Part shown: positions 52,190 to 60,542 of the stretch, piece by piece
How the letters are laid out: the number at the start of each line of letters is the position of its first letter
How positions within the stretch are numbered: the stretch's first letter is position 1
NCBI GenBank assembly: GCA_050260375.1
Contig: JBLNCA010000037.1
Coordinates: 248,001 to 312,000 of the forward strand
Direction of reading: 5' to 3'
DNA: 64,000 nt
Source: DTFZ01 sp050260375
GTDB lineage: Bacteria; Bacillota; Clostridia; Christensenellales; SZUA-584
The notes under the pieces: model-generated
What the model saw: only the letters and a program-made list of their open reading frames with translations
What the model was told of the DNA's origin: nothing
The model's database searches: none
Translations under genes and position numbers: made by a program

Positions 52190-53509
52190 ATGGAAAAGCA
52201 GCAGATACTTGATAAAATACGGGAAGCGGGAGTAGTCGGCGCGGGCGGCGCGGGCTTTCCTGCGCATATCAAACTGTCATGCAGCGCCGATGTCGTGATA
52301 GCAAACGGCGCGGAGTGCGAGCCGCTGCTGCGAACCGACAGGCTGCTGATGGAGACGTACCCGAAAAAGATAATGCTCGGCCTCAAAGCCGCGATGTATG
52401 TTACCGGCGCTAAGAGAGGCGTCATTGCGCTCAAAAAGAAATATGTTAAAGCGGTGGAAGCGATGGTCGGCGCGCTGGATTCCAGCACTGAGCTGCATCT
52501 TATGGACAGCTTCTATCCGGCGGGAGACGAGCAGCAGATAGTATACGAGGTGACCGGCAAGGTAGTGCCTACGGGCGGGCTGCCTATAGATGTGGGAGCC
52601 GTAGTGCAGAACGTTTCGACGTTGACCGATATAGCGAACGCGCTACAGGAAACGCCTGTTATAAAAAAGTATGTTACCGTCACGGGGGAGGTTGCGGAGC
52701 CGGCGGTATATAAAGCGCCGATTGGCATACCGCTTTTAAGGCTGATCGAGGCTGCTTCAGGCCCGAAAGACCTGTCGGATTACAGCGTTATAATAGGCGG
52801 GCCAATGATGGGGCGAGTATCTGAGAATATAGAATCGGAAGTGGTCGAAAAGACCACCGGAGGCGTTATCGTAATCCCCAAAGACCATAAGCTCGTTGCA
52901 AGAAAGACGGGCAATCTCGAAAGCGACATACGGCTTGCCAAATCGGTGTGCTGCCAGTGCAACTACTGCACGCAGCTTTGCCCGCGCAACACACTGGGGC
53001 TTAAGGTTGAGCCGCATAAAATTATGCGGGCGCTTGCGCTGAATGCCGACAACTTCGGATATGTGAACGGAATATTCTCCTGCTGCGACTGCGGGGTATG
53101 CACGCAGTACGCGTGCAACTTCCAGCTTGCGCCCTCAAGGCTTATGACGCGGGTAAAGCAGGAGCTGGCAAAAGCGGGAGTAAAGCCGGAGAAAAAAGTG
53201 GCGTTTGCCCCGGCGGACAACATTGAATGCACAAAGGTTCCGGTATCGAGGCTTATGATACGGCTCGGAATAGAAGGATACGACAAGGACCTTACTTTAA
53301 AGGACGAGGAACTGTATGCGGATTACGTACGGCTGCCATTGAAGATGCATATAGGAGCGCCCGCCGTGCCGGCGGTAAATACGGGGGACAGCGTAACCGA
53401 GGGGCAGTTAATTGCGTCGGTCGACAAGGGCGTGGGAGCAAACCTGCACGCAAGCATATCGGGCGTAGCCGCTGTGGCGGACAAATATATTGAAATAAGG
53501 AAGCAGTAA
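52190..53509 (+). CDS. pduS: PduS/RnfC-like NADH-oxidising electron transfer protein
   Basis: The 439-residue protein has the N-terminal RnfC-like flavin domain (REAGVVGAGGAGFPAHIKLS, ANGAECEPLLRTDR) and two [4Fe-4S] motifs: CCQCNYCTQLCPRN and CCDCGVCTQYACN. A C-terminal barrel-sandwich region follows (LIASVDKGVGANLHASISGV). PduS recycles NAD inside the compartment and works with PduT, which is the next gene. Confidence 0.93.
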   Translation: MEKQQILDKIREAGVVGAGGAGFPAHIKLSCSADVVIANGAECEPLLRTDRLLMETYPKKIMLGLKAAMYVTGAKRGVIALKKKYVKAVEAMVGALDSSTELHLMDSFYPAGDEQQIVYEVTGKVVPTGGLPIDVGAVVQNVSTLTDIANALQETPVIKKYVTVTGEVAEPAVYKAPIGIPLLRLIEAASGPKDLSDYSVIIGGPMMGRVSENIESEVVEKTTGGVIVIPKDHKLVARKTGNLESDIRLAKSVCCQCNYCTQLCPRNTLGLKVEPHKIMRALALNADNFGYVNGIFSCCDCGVCTQYACNFQLAPSRLMTRVKQELAKAGVKPEKKVAFAPADNIECTKVPVSRLMIRLGIEGYDKDLTLKDEELYADYVRLPLKMHIGAPAVPAVNTGDSVTEGQLIASVDKGVGANLHASISGVAAVADKYIEIRKQ

Positions 53510-53510
53510 T

Positions 53511-54059
53511 ATGACAAACGCACTCGGAATGGTGGAAACGAACTGCATAGCAAAAGGCATTGAGGCGGCTGACGCGATGCTGAAGGCGGCGGAAGTAAAC
53601 CTATTGACTGCGCAGACGGCATGCGCTGGAAAATACGTGGTGCTGGTATCGGGCGACGTGGCAGCGGTAAAGGCCTCGGTGGCTGCGGGAGCGGCCGGGG
53701 CGGAGGAAACGCTCGTGGACAGCATGGTGATACCCAACATAGACGAGCAGGTGCTCAAAGCCGTTTCGGCGTGCGGCGAGCCCAAAAGCTTTGAAGCGCT
53801 GGGCATAGTCGAAACATTCTCACTGGTGTCGGCGCTGCTTTGCGCGGACGCAGCTGTTAAGGCGGCGGACGTAGAGCTCATTGAGGTAAGGCTCGGCAGG
53901 GGCCTTGGGGGCAAGTCGTTCCTTACGCTGACGGGAGACGTGGCGGCAGTGCGCCATGCGGTGGAGGCGGCAAAGTCGGACGAAGGGGTAAAGGGCATGA
54001 TAACGCGCACCGTCGTAATACCCTCGCCGCATCCGGACTTAAAGAGGTCAGTATATTAA
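53511..54059 (+). CDS. pduT: BMC-T shell protein with Fe-S pore cysteine (PduT-like)
   Basis: The 182-residue protein has two tandem BMC domains (ALGMVETNCIAKGIEAADAM and ALGIVETFSLVSALLCADAA), forming pseudohexameric trimers. Cysteine 38 in TAQTACAGKY stands exactly where PduT holds its central [4Fe-4S] cluster, so the trimer can pass electrons through the shell. Its gene follows pduS directly. Confidence 0.93.
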   Translation: MTNALGMVETNCIAKGIEAADAMLKAAEVNLLTAQTACAGKYVVLVSGDVAAVKASVAAGAAGAEETLVDSMVIPNIDEQVLKAVSACGEPKSFEALGIVETFSLVSALLCADAAVKAADVELIEVRLGRGLGGKSFLTLTGDVAAVRHAVEAAKSDEGVKGMITRTVVIPSPHPDLKRSVY

Positions 54060-54134
54060 GCGTGAAAAGACGCAGGTCTTTCTATAAACCACAGAAAATA
54101 TAAAAAGTTTTTATATGAAAAAAGGAGCAAATCG

Positions 54135-54440
54135 ATGGAAAAACAGGCACTCGGAATGGTGGAAACAAAAGGGCTGGTAGGCGCGATAGAAGCGGCCGAC
54201 GCGATGGTAAAAGCCGCTAACGTTACGCTGATAGGCAAGGAGAAGATAGGCAGCGGGCTTGTCACCGTAATGGTTCGCGGAGACGTAGGCGCCGTCAAGG
54301 CGTCGGTGGACGCGGGCGCCGCGGCTGCAAAGCGCGTGGGCGAGCTTGTGTCGGTGCACGTAATACCGCGCCCGCACGATGATGTGGAAGCGATACTGCC
54401 TTCCGAAAAACCCGCAAAAGCCGCTGCGAAGAAGGAGTAA
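54135..54440 (+). CDS. BMC-H hexameric shell protein 2
   Basis: A single BMC domain almost identical to copy 3, with only a few residue changes (for example Q for L at position 4), plus a short alanine/lysine-rich tail (SEKPAKAAAKKE). A canonical site (AAAGGAG) precedes it. Tails of this kind vary in BMC-H and may interact with cargo. Confidence 0.95.
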   Translation: MEKQALGMVETKGLVGAIEAADAMVKAANVTLIGKEKIGSGLVTVMVRGDVGAVKASVDAGAAAAKRVGELVSVHVIPRPHDDVEAILPSEKPAKAAAKKE

Positions 54441-54441
54441 C

Positions 54442-54705
54442 ATGTATACCGGGAAGGTAATAGGCTCGGTCGTAAGCACGGTTAAGGACCCGAATCTAAA
54501 AGGCGTAAAGCTGCTCGTCGTGCAGAAGTACGAAAACGGTAAACCTGCGGATATAATAGTTTCGGCGGACGGCACGCGACAGGCGGGGCCGGGGGATTTC
54601 GTGTACCTGATTGGCAGCAAGGAAGCATGCCTGCCGTTTCCCGAATGCAGGCTGATACCGGTGGACTCTTCGATAATCGGGTTTATTGACCGTATCAACG
54701 AATAA
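54442..54705 (+). CDS. BMC-P pentameric vertex protein 2
   Basis: The start MYTGKVIGSVVSTVK (54442) follows AAGGAG inside the end of the BMC-H gene. The 87-residue EutN-fold protein has GVKLLVVQKYENG and SADGTRQAGPGDFVYLIGS. It is diverged from the other two BMC-P proteins. Confidence 0.93.
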   Translation: MYTGKVIGSVVSTVKDPNLKGVKLLVVQKYENGKPADIIVSADGTRQAGPGDFVYLIGSKEACLPFPECRLIPVDSSIIGFIDRINE

Positions 54706-54725
54706 TCAAAAGGGGGATATGTAAA

Positions 54726-55001
54726 ATGGAAAAACTGGCGCTCGGAATGGTGGAAACAAAAGGGCTGGTTGGCGCTATCGAAGCGGCTGACGCGATGGTA
54801 AAAGCCGCTAACGTCACATTGATAGGCAAGGAGAAGATAGGCAGCGGGCTTGTCACCGTTATGGTTCGCGGAGACGTAGGCGCCGTCAAGGCGTCGGTGG
54901 ACGCAGGCGCCGCGGCTGCAAAACGCGTGGGCGAGCTTGTGTCGGCGCACGTAATACCGCGCCCGCACGACGACGTGGAAGCGATACTGCCGGGGAAGTA
55001 A
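54726..55001 (+). CDS. BMC-H hexameric shell protein 3
   Basis: A 91-residue BMC domain nearly identical to copies 1 and 2. Two central positions differ (L4, and A in SAHVIPRPH), and the tail is short (DVEAILPGK). High DNA similarity to copy 2 points to recent duplication or gene conversion. Confidence 0.95.
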   Translation: MEKLALGMVETKGLVGAIEAADAMVKAANVTLIGKEKIGSGLVTVMVRGDVGAVKASVDAGAAAAKRVGELVSAHVIPRPHDDVEAILPGK

Positions 55002-55002
55002 T

Positions 55003-55272
55003 ATGCTGCTTGCAAAGGTAGTCGGCAACGTGGTGTCGACAATAAAGCCCGAGTCGCATCACGGGCGCAAGCTTATGATGGTAGAGCTTATAGGGCTTGA
55101 CAACAAACCGTACGGCGCGCGGCAGATAGTAATAGACGCCGCAGACGCCGGGGTTGGCGATACCGTGCTCGTAAACGTGGACGGCGGGGCGTCGATGATG
55201 ATACTTGACGACAAGAAAGCTATCGTTGATATGACGATATGCGGTGTTGTCGACCATTTTGACGTGGAATGA
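55003..55272 (+). CDS. BMC-P pentameric vertex protein 3
   Basis: An 89-residue EutN-type protein (MLLAKVVGNVVSTIKPE, GRKLMMVELIG, RQIVIDAADAGVGDTVLVNV). It lies one base after the BMC-H 3 stop and is the third pentamer of the shell. Confidence 0.93.
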   Translation: MLLAKVVGNVVSTIKPESHHGRKLMMVELIGLDNKPYGARQIVIDAADAGVGDTVLVNVDGGASMMILDDKKAIVDMTICGVVDHFDVE

Positions 55273-55288
55273 AAGGCGGGTGGCCGCG

Positions 55289-56020
55289 GTGGATATACAG
55301 GACATAGTGGCAAGAGTAACGAAAGAAGTTTTGGCGCGTATCGGTGAAAGCGAAATCAAGAAAGAAGCGGGTGCGGACGTCGCGCACACTATAGAACACA
55401 GCCTGCTGAACCCTGATATTACTAAGGATAAGATAATAAAGGGATGCAAAGACGCAAAGGCATACCGTATGGCCAACGTATGCGTCTCGCCTTATTATGT
55501 ATCGCTTGCGGCGGAGTATTTAAGAGGAAGCGGCGTCAAGGTGTGCGCTCCTATTGCGTTCCCGCACGGCGCGGCTTCTACTGCCGCAAAGATAGTCGAG
55601 GCAAGGGAAGCGATTAAAAACGGCGCGGAAGAGCTGGACGTTTCCATGAACATACTCGCTATCAAGAACGGAGAAATTGACGAAGCGCTCCGCGACCTCA
55701 GCGAGATAGTGAACGTTGCAAAGGGCAAGGCCCTTGTTAAAGCGATATACGAGCAGGGGCTTTACAGCGACGAAGAAAAAGTAACCGCTCTTAACATAGC
55801 GGTGCGGTCGGGCGCTGATTTTATCAAAATATCGAACGCTCTTACGGGCAAGAAAGCGATGGCTGAAGACGTGCGCTTTGTGCGCGGCATAGTGGGAAAC
55901 AACATAGGCATAAAGATAGACGGCGGCATATCTACCGCGGAGAAGGTGCGCGAACTTTTAGCCGCGGGAGCCCAAAGATTCGGCTGCAGCAAGTCGGTAG
56001 AGATAGTTAAGGGGCAGTAA
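55289..56020 (+). CDS. second DeoC-family aldolase with encapsulation peptide (DeoC 2)
   Basis: Start at GTG 55289; the upstream frame has no better site. The encapsulation peptide (VDIQDIVARVTKEVLARIGE) is followed by an aldolase barrel of about 220 residues. The Schiff-base lysine is in DFIKISNALTG, the second lysine in IGIKIDGGIS and the aspartate in EELDVSMNILAI. However the loop TSTGF of true DERA is replaced by ISNAL, and the phosphate loop reads FGCSKSVEIV. It is probably an aldolase with a changed substrate. It is the last gene of the operon. Confidence 0.88.
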   Translation: MDIQDIVARVTKEVLARIGESEIKKEAGADVAHTIEHSLLNPDITKDKIIKGCKDAKAYRMANVCVSPYYVSLAAEYLRGSGVKVCAPIAFPHGAASTAAKIVEAREAIKNGAEELDVSMNILAIKNGEIDEALRDLSEIVNVAKGKALVKAIYEQGLYSDEEKVTALNIAVRSGADFIKISNALTGKKAMAEDVRFVRGIVGNNIGIKIDGGISTAEKVRELLAAGAQRFGCSKSVEIVKGQ

Positions 56021-56053
56021 TAAAAAAGTGTCTTTTTTACGATAACAAGGGCA

Positions 56054-56097
56054 GCGCCTGCGCGAAAAAAAGCGCGGCGCATGTCTTTATTTTTTTG
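56054..56097 (+). terminator. terminator after the BMC operon
   Basis: A G+C-rich hairpin (GCGCCTGCGCG, A-run loop, GCGCGGCGC) is followed after some bases by ATTTTTTTG. Plausible end of the 10-kb operon. Confidence 0.55.
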
Positions 56098-56228
56098 TCC
56101 GGCAAAGCGGCAATAAAAAATGGCTGTTATAATATCCGTTATTGATTGTATAATAAATATGCTTTTGCCGGCAAGTCGGTACAGGCAGTAATGAATCAGC
56201 AATATAAGAATCTTAAGAGGAATATGTT

Positions 56229-57350
56229 ATGAAAATATCAAAGAAAGACGCGCTTTTGTGGTTCGAATTCTTCTCGATGTTGCCCGAGGATGAAGAGATA
56301 AGCGCAAAGCAGCAGGAGATAATATACTCAACATTTGCACAGATAGAGGCGGCGGTAGACTCAAACAACGAAAAGCTGATGGCTCAGATAAGCGGCCTAA
56401 AATCGCTGGAGGGAAGGACGTATTACGTAGGCGACGAAAGCAAATTCCCCAAAGGATGCCGCTCCTGCCTTTTAGGCACCGGCTTGAGCGCGGTAAGGAA
56501 GACAAACAGATGCAACCTCGAGTGCAAGTTCTGCTATGATTACGGCAAAATGGACGACATTGAACCCGTAGGCGAAGGCATGTGGGAAATAGGGGGCACG
56601 AAATTTTACGAGAAGGACATCGATTTGCTGCTGTCCATTCATAACAAGCCCACCGGCATTGCCTACGTTTACTTGGAGCCGTTCATCGAAATAGAAAAAT
56701 ACTATCCGGTGATAAAGAAGTTCAGCGACGTCGGCATTTACCAGCACCTATACACAAACGGCGTTCTGGCCACGGAAGAAACTTTGAGAGCCTTGGGGGA
56801 TGCCGGGCTTGACGAGATACGCTTCAACTTAGGCGCTTCCAATTGCTCGGATAAAGTTATTGAAAACATAGGAACCGCTAAAAAATACATACGATACGTC
56901 GGCATAGAAACACCCATGACTCCCCGGTTTTTCGAAGATTTTTTCAGGAAAAAGCAAGCGGTTCTTGACGCAAAGCCCGACTTTATTAACTGCGCGGAGT
57001 TGCATTTGAATCCGAACAACATAGGCAATTACTACGGGGAAAACATGTATATTTGCCGGCACGGTTATATATCTCCTGTTTGGAGCAGGGAACTGACGCT
57101 TAAGTTAATGAAAATCGCGGACGACGAAAAGTGGGAACTGGCGGTGCATGACTGCTCCAACTATACGAAGTTCGCAAGGGGTTTGAATTTGAACAGCAAA
57201 GCCGGGCTGTGGTTCGGGTCGAGCAGTTACGCCTGCGAGTTTACAAGGATTCCATACGAAGTGTTTCTGCCTATACTGCGCGACGACGGTTTTCAATTTC
57301 TATCCGAGGAAGAACTGCCTGACGAATATAAACCATTAAGACTGAAGTAA
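56229..57350 (+). CDS. radical SAM protein
   Basis: The 373-residue protein has CNLECKFCYDYG, the three-cysteine site for the [4Fe-4S] cluster with S-adenosylmethionine, and a long N-terminal region (cysteines in GCRSCLLGTGLS). The C-terminal half includes INCAELHLNPNNIGNYY and MYICRHGYI. No further cluster motif like SPASM is clear. The substrate is unknown. It lies 200 bases behind the BMC operon and 290 before the ABC importer, each with its own terminator. Confidence 0.85.
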   Translation: MKISKKDALLWFEFFSMLPEDEEISAKQQEIIYSTFAQIEAAVDSNNEKLMAQISGLKSLEGRTYYVGDESKFPKGCRSCLLGTGLSAVRKTNRCNLECKFCYDYGKMDDIEPVGEGMWEIGGTKFYEKDIDLLLSIHNKPTGIAYVYLEPFIEIEKYYPVIKKFSDVGIYQHLYTNGVLATEETLRALGDAGLDEIRFNLGASNCSDKVIENIGTAKKYIRYVGIETPMTPRFFEDFFRKKQAVLDAKPDFINCAELHLNPNNIGNYYGENMYICRHGYISPVWSRELTLKLMKIADDEKWELAVHDCSNYTKFARGLNLNSKAGLWFGSSSYACEFTRIPYEVFLPILRDDGFQFLSEEELPDEYKPLRLK

Positions 57351-57425
57351 TAAGTTCTCCTTTATCAGTATAAAAAAGTCGATGCATCGCTATGTCTATG
57401 CAAGAAAAACGTAATATAACATAAG

Positions 57426-57445
57426 AGGGCGTGCGCCGCCCTTTT
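57426..57445 (+). terminator. terminator after the radical SAM gene
   Basis: AGGGCG pairs with CGCCCT around TGCGC or a similar loop, followed by TTTT. Confidence 0.7.
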
Positions 57446-57640
57446 ATGCTATCCGGGCACAAAAGTCTTATTAGATACAGTCTTACAAAACTTCTTCTCT
57501 TTAAGACAACTTCATAAAGCATTTAGCAACGGGCTCATACGCGCAAGTCCGGCGGCTGCCGCGCCCTTATCCTGCACTATCTTTTTTCGGCTGAATAATA
57601 TGGTATGAACGAGAAAATTGTATAAAGGAGGATTTCATTG

Positions 57641-58633
57641 ATGGTAAAAAGACTGGCATTAGCGGCACTATGCCTGCTATGCGTTTTTACGCTGCTGAGC
57701 TGCCAAAACGAAGCGCCCGAAAAAATAGTGCTCAACGAAGTGACGCATTCGGTATTCTATGCTCCGCTGTATGCGGCGATGTCGCTGGGGTATTTCGAGG
57801 AGGAAGGCCTGGAAATAGAGCTGGTGAACGGAGGCGGAGCGGATAAGTCTATGACGGCGCTTTTATCCGGGCAGGCGGATATAGGCCTTATGGGCCCTGA
57901 AGCCGCAATATACGTATACAACGAAGGCAAGGAAGACAGCGCCGTTGTTTTCGGACAGCTTACAAAACGCGACGGCTCTTTCCTCGTCGGCAGGGCGCCG
58001 AATGAAAACTTCAAGTGGAGCGATCTTAAAGGCGCGACGATTATCGGCGGCAGGGAAGGCGGAGTACCGGAGATGACGCTCGAATACGTGCTGCGCAAAA
58101 ACGGCCTTGAGCCGGGCGTGGACGTCGACGTGATCACAAACATACAGTTCAACCTGATGGGCGGCGCATTTGAGGGCGGCACCGGCGATTACGTTACATT
58201 GTTCGAACCTACCGCTTCGATGTTCGAGCAGGAGGGCAAAGGCTATATAATGGGCGCAGTAGGCGCGGAAAGCGGCGAGGTTCCCTATACGGCCTTTATG
58301 GCGAAGAAAAGCTATATCAAAAACAACCCCGATATAATAAAGCGTTTCTTAAAGGCGATATACAAAGCGCAGCAATGGGTGCAAAACGCCTCCGAACGCG
58401 AGATAGCCGAAGCTATAGTGGATTATTTCCCCGATACTACGGTCGAATCGCTTGTATTGGTCGCACGCTCCTACAAGGAGATAGACGCCTGGATGGACAC
58501 GCCGGTTATGAAGGAAGAGGCTTTCAACCGCCTGCAGGAGATAATACAGCAAGCGGGCATACTTGACGAAGCCGTCGATTTTGAAGGCGTCGTGGATACA
58601 TCCTACGCCCTCGAGATAGTAAACAAAAAATAA
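57641..58633 (+). CDS. ABC transporter substrate-binding lipoprotein (NMT1/SsuA-like)
   Basis: ATG 57641 follows AAGGAGGAT. A lipobox (LLSC) ends the signal peptide. The mature protein is of the NMT1/THI5/SsuA group: VFYAPLYAAMSLGYFEEEGL, GGADKSMTALLSGQADIGLM, GREGGVPEMTLEYVLRKNGL. Substrates of this group include sulfonates, nitrate and pyrimidine precursors; which applies is not decidable. The ATPase and permease genes follow. Confidence 0.92.
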   Translation: MVKRLALAALCLLCVFTLLSCQNEAPEKIVLNEVTHSVFYAPLYAAMSLGYFEEEGLEIELVNGGGADKSMTALLSGQADIGLMGPEAAIYVYNEGKEDSAVVFGQLTKRDGSFLVGRAPNENFKWSDLKGATIIGGREGGVPEMTLEYVLRKNGLEPGVDVDVITNIQFNLMGGAFEGGTGDYVTLFEPTASMFEQEGKGYIMGAVGAESGEVPYTAFMAKKSYIKNNPDIIKRFLKAIYKAQQWVQNASEREIAEAIVDYFPDTTVESLVLVARSYKEIDAWMDTPVMKEEAFNRLQEIIQQAGILDEAVDFEGVVDTSYALEIVNKK

Positions 58634-58649
58634 TAAACATAGCGTAATT

Positions 58650-58680
58650 AGCTCCGAGCATCTCCGGGTTCGGGGCTTTA
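58650..58680 (+). terminator. attenuator-like hairpin after the binding protein gene
   Basis: AGCTCCGA and TCGGGGCT form an eight-pair stem (one G-T pair) followed by TTATTCTTT. It would make the binding protein more abundant than the downstream ATPase and permease. Confidence 0.6.
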
Positions 58681-58831
58681 TTCTTTATGGCTGACGGGGG
58701 AACAGAACTAAAGAGCGCCGTCTCTAATATATTGAATTATATGAAGGTAAGGCTATACCCCGGTAAGCCTTAAATTTAGCTGGAACCAAGGGTAATCCAT
58801 ATATCATTTTTGTAAAGGGGAGAAAAGGGTT

Positions 58832-59602
58832 TTGGAGGAACTGGTCAAGATACAGAACATAACTAAAAACTATCATTCCGCAGAGAGCGAGATCAACGTT
58901 ATAAAGGATTTAAGCTTTTCCGTATATGAAGGTGAATTTCTCGCGATAGTGGGGCCGAGCGGCTGCGGAAAGACAACCGTATTATCGCTTATAGCCGGTA
59001 TGATAAAGCCCACCAGCGGGGAGATAAAGATAAAGGATAAGGAAGTATGCGGCTATAATGAATCGGTCGCATATATGCTGCAAAGGGATCACCTCTTTGA
59101 ATGGCGGACGATTGAAGAAAACATAATGCTGGGCTTGCAGGTGCAGAAAAAATGCACTAAGGAAGCAAGAAAAAAGGCTCTTGATCTCCTGAAAAAATAC
59201 GGGCTGGGCGATTTTGCGCGTTACCATCCTCATCAGCTTTCGGGCGGCATGAGGCAAAAGGTGGCGCTGATAAGGACGCTTGCTGTCGATCCGGAAATAC
59301 TTTTGCTGGATGAGCCGTTTTCCTCGCTCGACTACCAGACAAGGCTTGCATTGTCCGACGAGATAGCGGGCATAATCCGTTCGGAGAAAAAAACGGCCGT
59401 GCTGGTGACGCACGACATAGCCGAGGCCATTTCCATGGCGGACAGGATAATCATACTTTCCCAAAGGCCGGCGACGGTAAAGGCTTGCGTGGATATACAC
59501 TTCAATATCGAAAGCACTTCGCCGATAGAGAAAAGAAAAGCCCAAGGTTTCAGCAAATATTTTGATTTCATCTGGAAGGAGCTGGCCGTACATGTCGACT
59601 AA
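58832..59602 (+). CDS. ABC importer ATP-binding protein (SsuB/TauB-like)
   Basis: Starts at TTG 58832. It has Walker A (GPSGCGKTT), signature QLSGGMRQKVAL, Walker B (ILLLDEPFSSLD) and H-loop VTHDIAEAI, as in nitrate/sulfonate/taurine ATPases. It overlaps the permease gene by eleven bases. Confidence 0.94.
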   Translation: MEELVKIQNITKNYHSAESEINVIKDLSFSVYEGEFLAIVGPSGCGKTTVLSLIAGMIKPTSGEIKIKDKEVCGYNESVAYMLQRDHLFEWRTIEENIMLGLQVQKKCTKEARKKALDLLKKYGLGDFARYHPHQLSGGMRQKVALIRTLAVDPEILLLDEPFSSLDYQTRLALSDEIAGIIRSEKKTAVLVTHDIAEAISMADRIIILSQRPATVKACVDIHFNIESTSPIEKRKAQGFSKYFDFIWKELAVHVD

Positions 59603-60419
59603 AGTTAACGGAAAACCCAAAGTCAATTATACCGAAGAACATATAAAGTATATTAAAGACTTAAAGCACGAGCAAAGGAAAGTCCGCCTGCTCAGAATAA
59701 GCCTTCTTATATTTATAATAGGCTTTTGGGAGGCGGCTGCAGCTTTGCAGTGGATAGACCCGTTCATTATGAGCTCTCCTTCAAGAATCATAAAGACCAT
59801 TGGGACGCTTTACAATGACGGAGTGTTGTTTATGCATATAGGCGTCACGCTGTGGGAAACCGTGGCGGGCTTCTCCTTGGGAACTTTGCTGGGAATAGGC
59901 ATAGCGATAGTTTTGTGGTGGTCACCCGTTGTGGCGCGCACGCTCGACCCTTACCTTGTCGTGCTCAACAGCCTGCCGAAGATAGCGCTGGGCCCCGTCA
60001 TTATAATCTGGGTGGGGGCGGGTGAAGGCGCGATTATCACTATGGCGCTACTCATATCCGTGATAGTAACGGTACTGAGCGTGCTGAACGGCTTTATGGA
60101 CGTCAGCGAAGAAAAAATAATGCTGATGCGCACGTTCGGCGCTACAAGGCTGCAGATACTAAGCATGGTAATACTGCCAGCCAGCGTACCGTCGATAATA
60201 TCGGCATTGAAAATCAACATAGGAATGACGTGGGTGGGAGTAATAGTAGGGGAGTATCTCGTATCAAAAGCCGGATTGGGATATCTAATTGTATACGGCG
60301 GGCATGTATTCAAGCTCGACCTCGTTATGGCGAGCATACTTATACTTGCCGTTGTGGCCGCGCTTATGTATATAGCCGTTGCTTACGTTGAGAAGCGCTA
60401 CATCATAAAGCAAAAGTAA
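59592..60419 (+). CDS. ABC importer permease (SsuC/TauC-like)
   Basis: The start MSTKVNGKPKVNYTEEH (59592) overlaps the ATPase end; an in-frame ATG at 59562 lies further inside that gene. The 275-residue membrane protein has six helices and the binding-protein-dependent loop (MLMRTFGATRLQILSMVILP). It is the membrane half of the importer. Confidence 0.93.
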   Translation: MSTKVNGKPKVNYTEEHIKYIKDLKHEQRKVRLLRISLLIFIIGFWEAAAALQWIDPFIMSSPSRIIKTIGTLYNDGVLFMHIGVTLWETVAGFSLGTLLGIGIAIVLWWSPVVARTLDPYLVVLNSLPKIALGPVIIIWVGAGEGAIITMALLISVIVTVLSVLNGFMDVSEEKIMLMRTFGATRLQILSMVILPASVPSIISALKINIGMTWVGVIVGEYLVSKAGLGYLIVYGGHVFKLDLVMASILILAVVAALMYIAVAYVEKRYIIKQK

Positions 60420-60485
60420 CGGACGGATAATCGCAAGCCGCGGTTAAGAATAGTACTAAACTGACGGCAATTATAATTTTCCTCC

Positions 60486-60520
60486 AATAAAAAAGGAGCT
60501 GTCTTCTAAAGACGGCTTCT
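60486..60520 (-). terminator. terminator, mainly for the minus-strand fusion gene
   Basis: AGCTGTCT and AGACGGCT form a stem around TCTAA. On the minus strand it is followed by CCTTTTTTATT, a good terminator; on the plus strand it may end the importer transcript. Confidence 0.75.
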
Positions 60521-60542
60521 TATACTAACCCCGGTTTCTGCT

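Noticed and set aside
54111..55028. Long minus-strand open frame (305 codons) across the BMC-H/BMC-P genes
   Set aside because: It is a shadow of high-GC BMC codons: repeated content mirrors the duplicated BMC-H genes, and it has no family or ribosome site.
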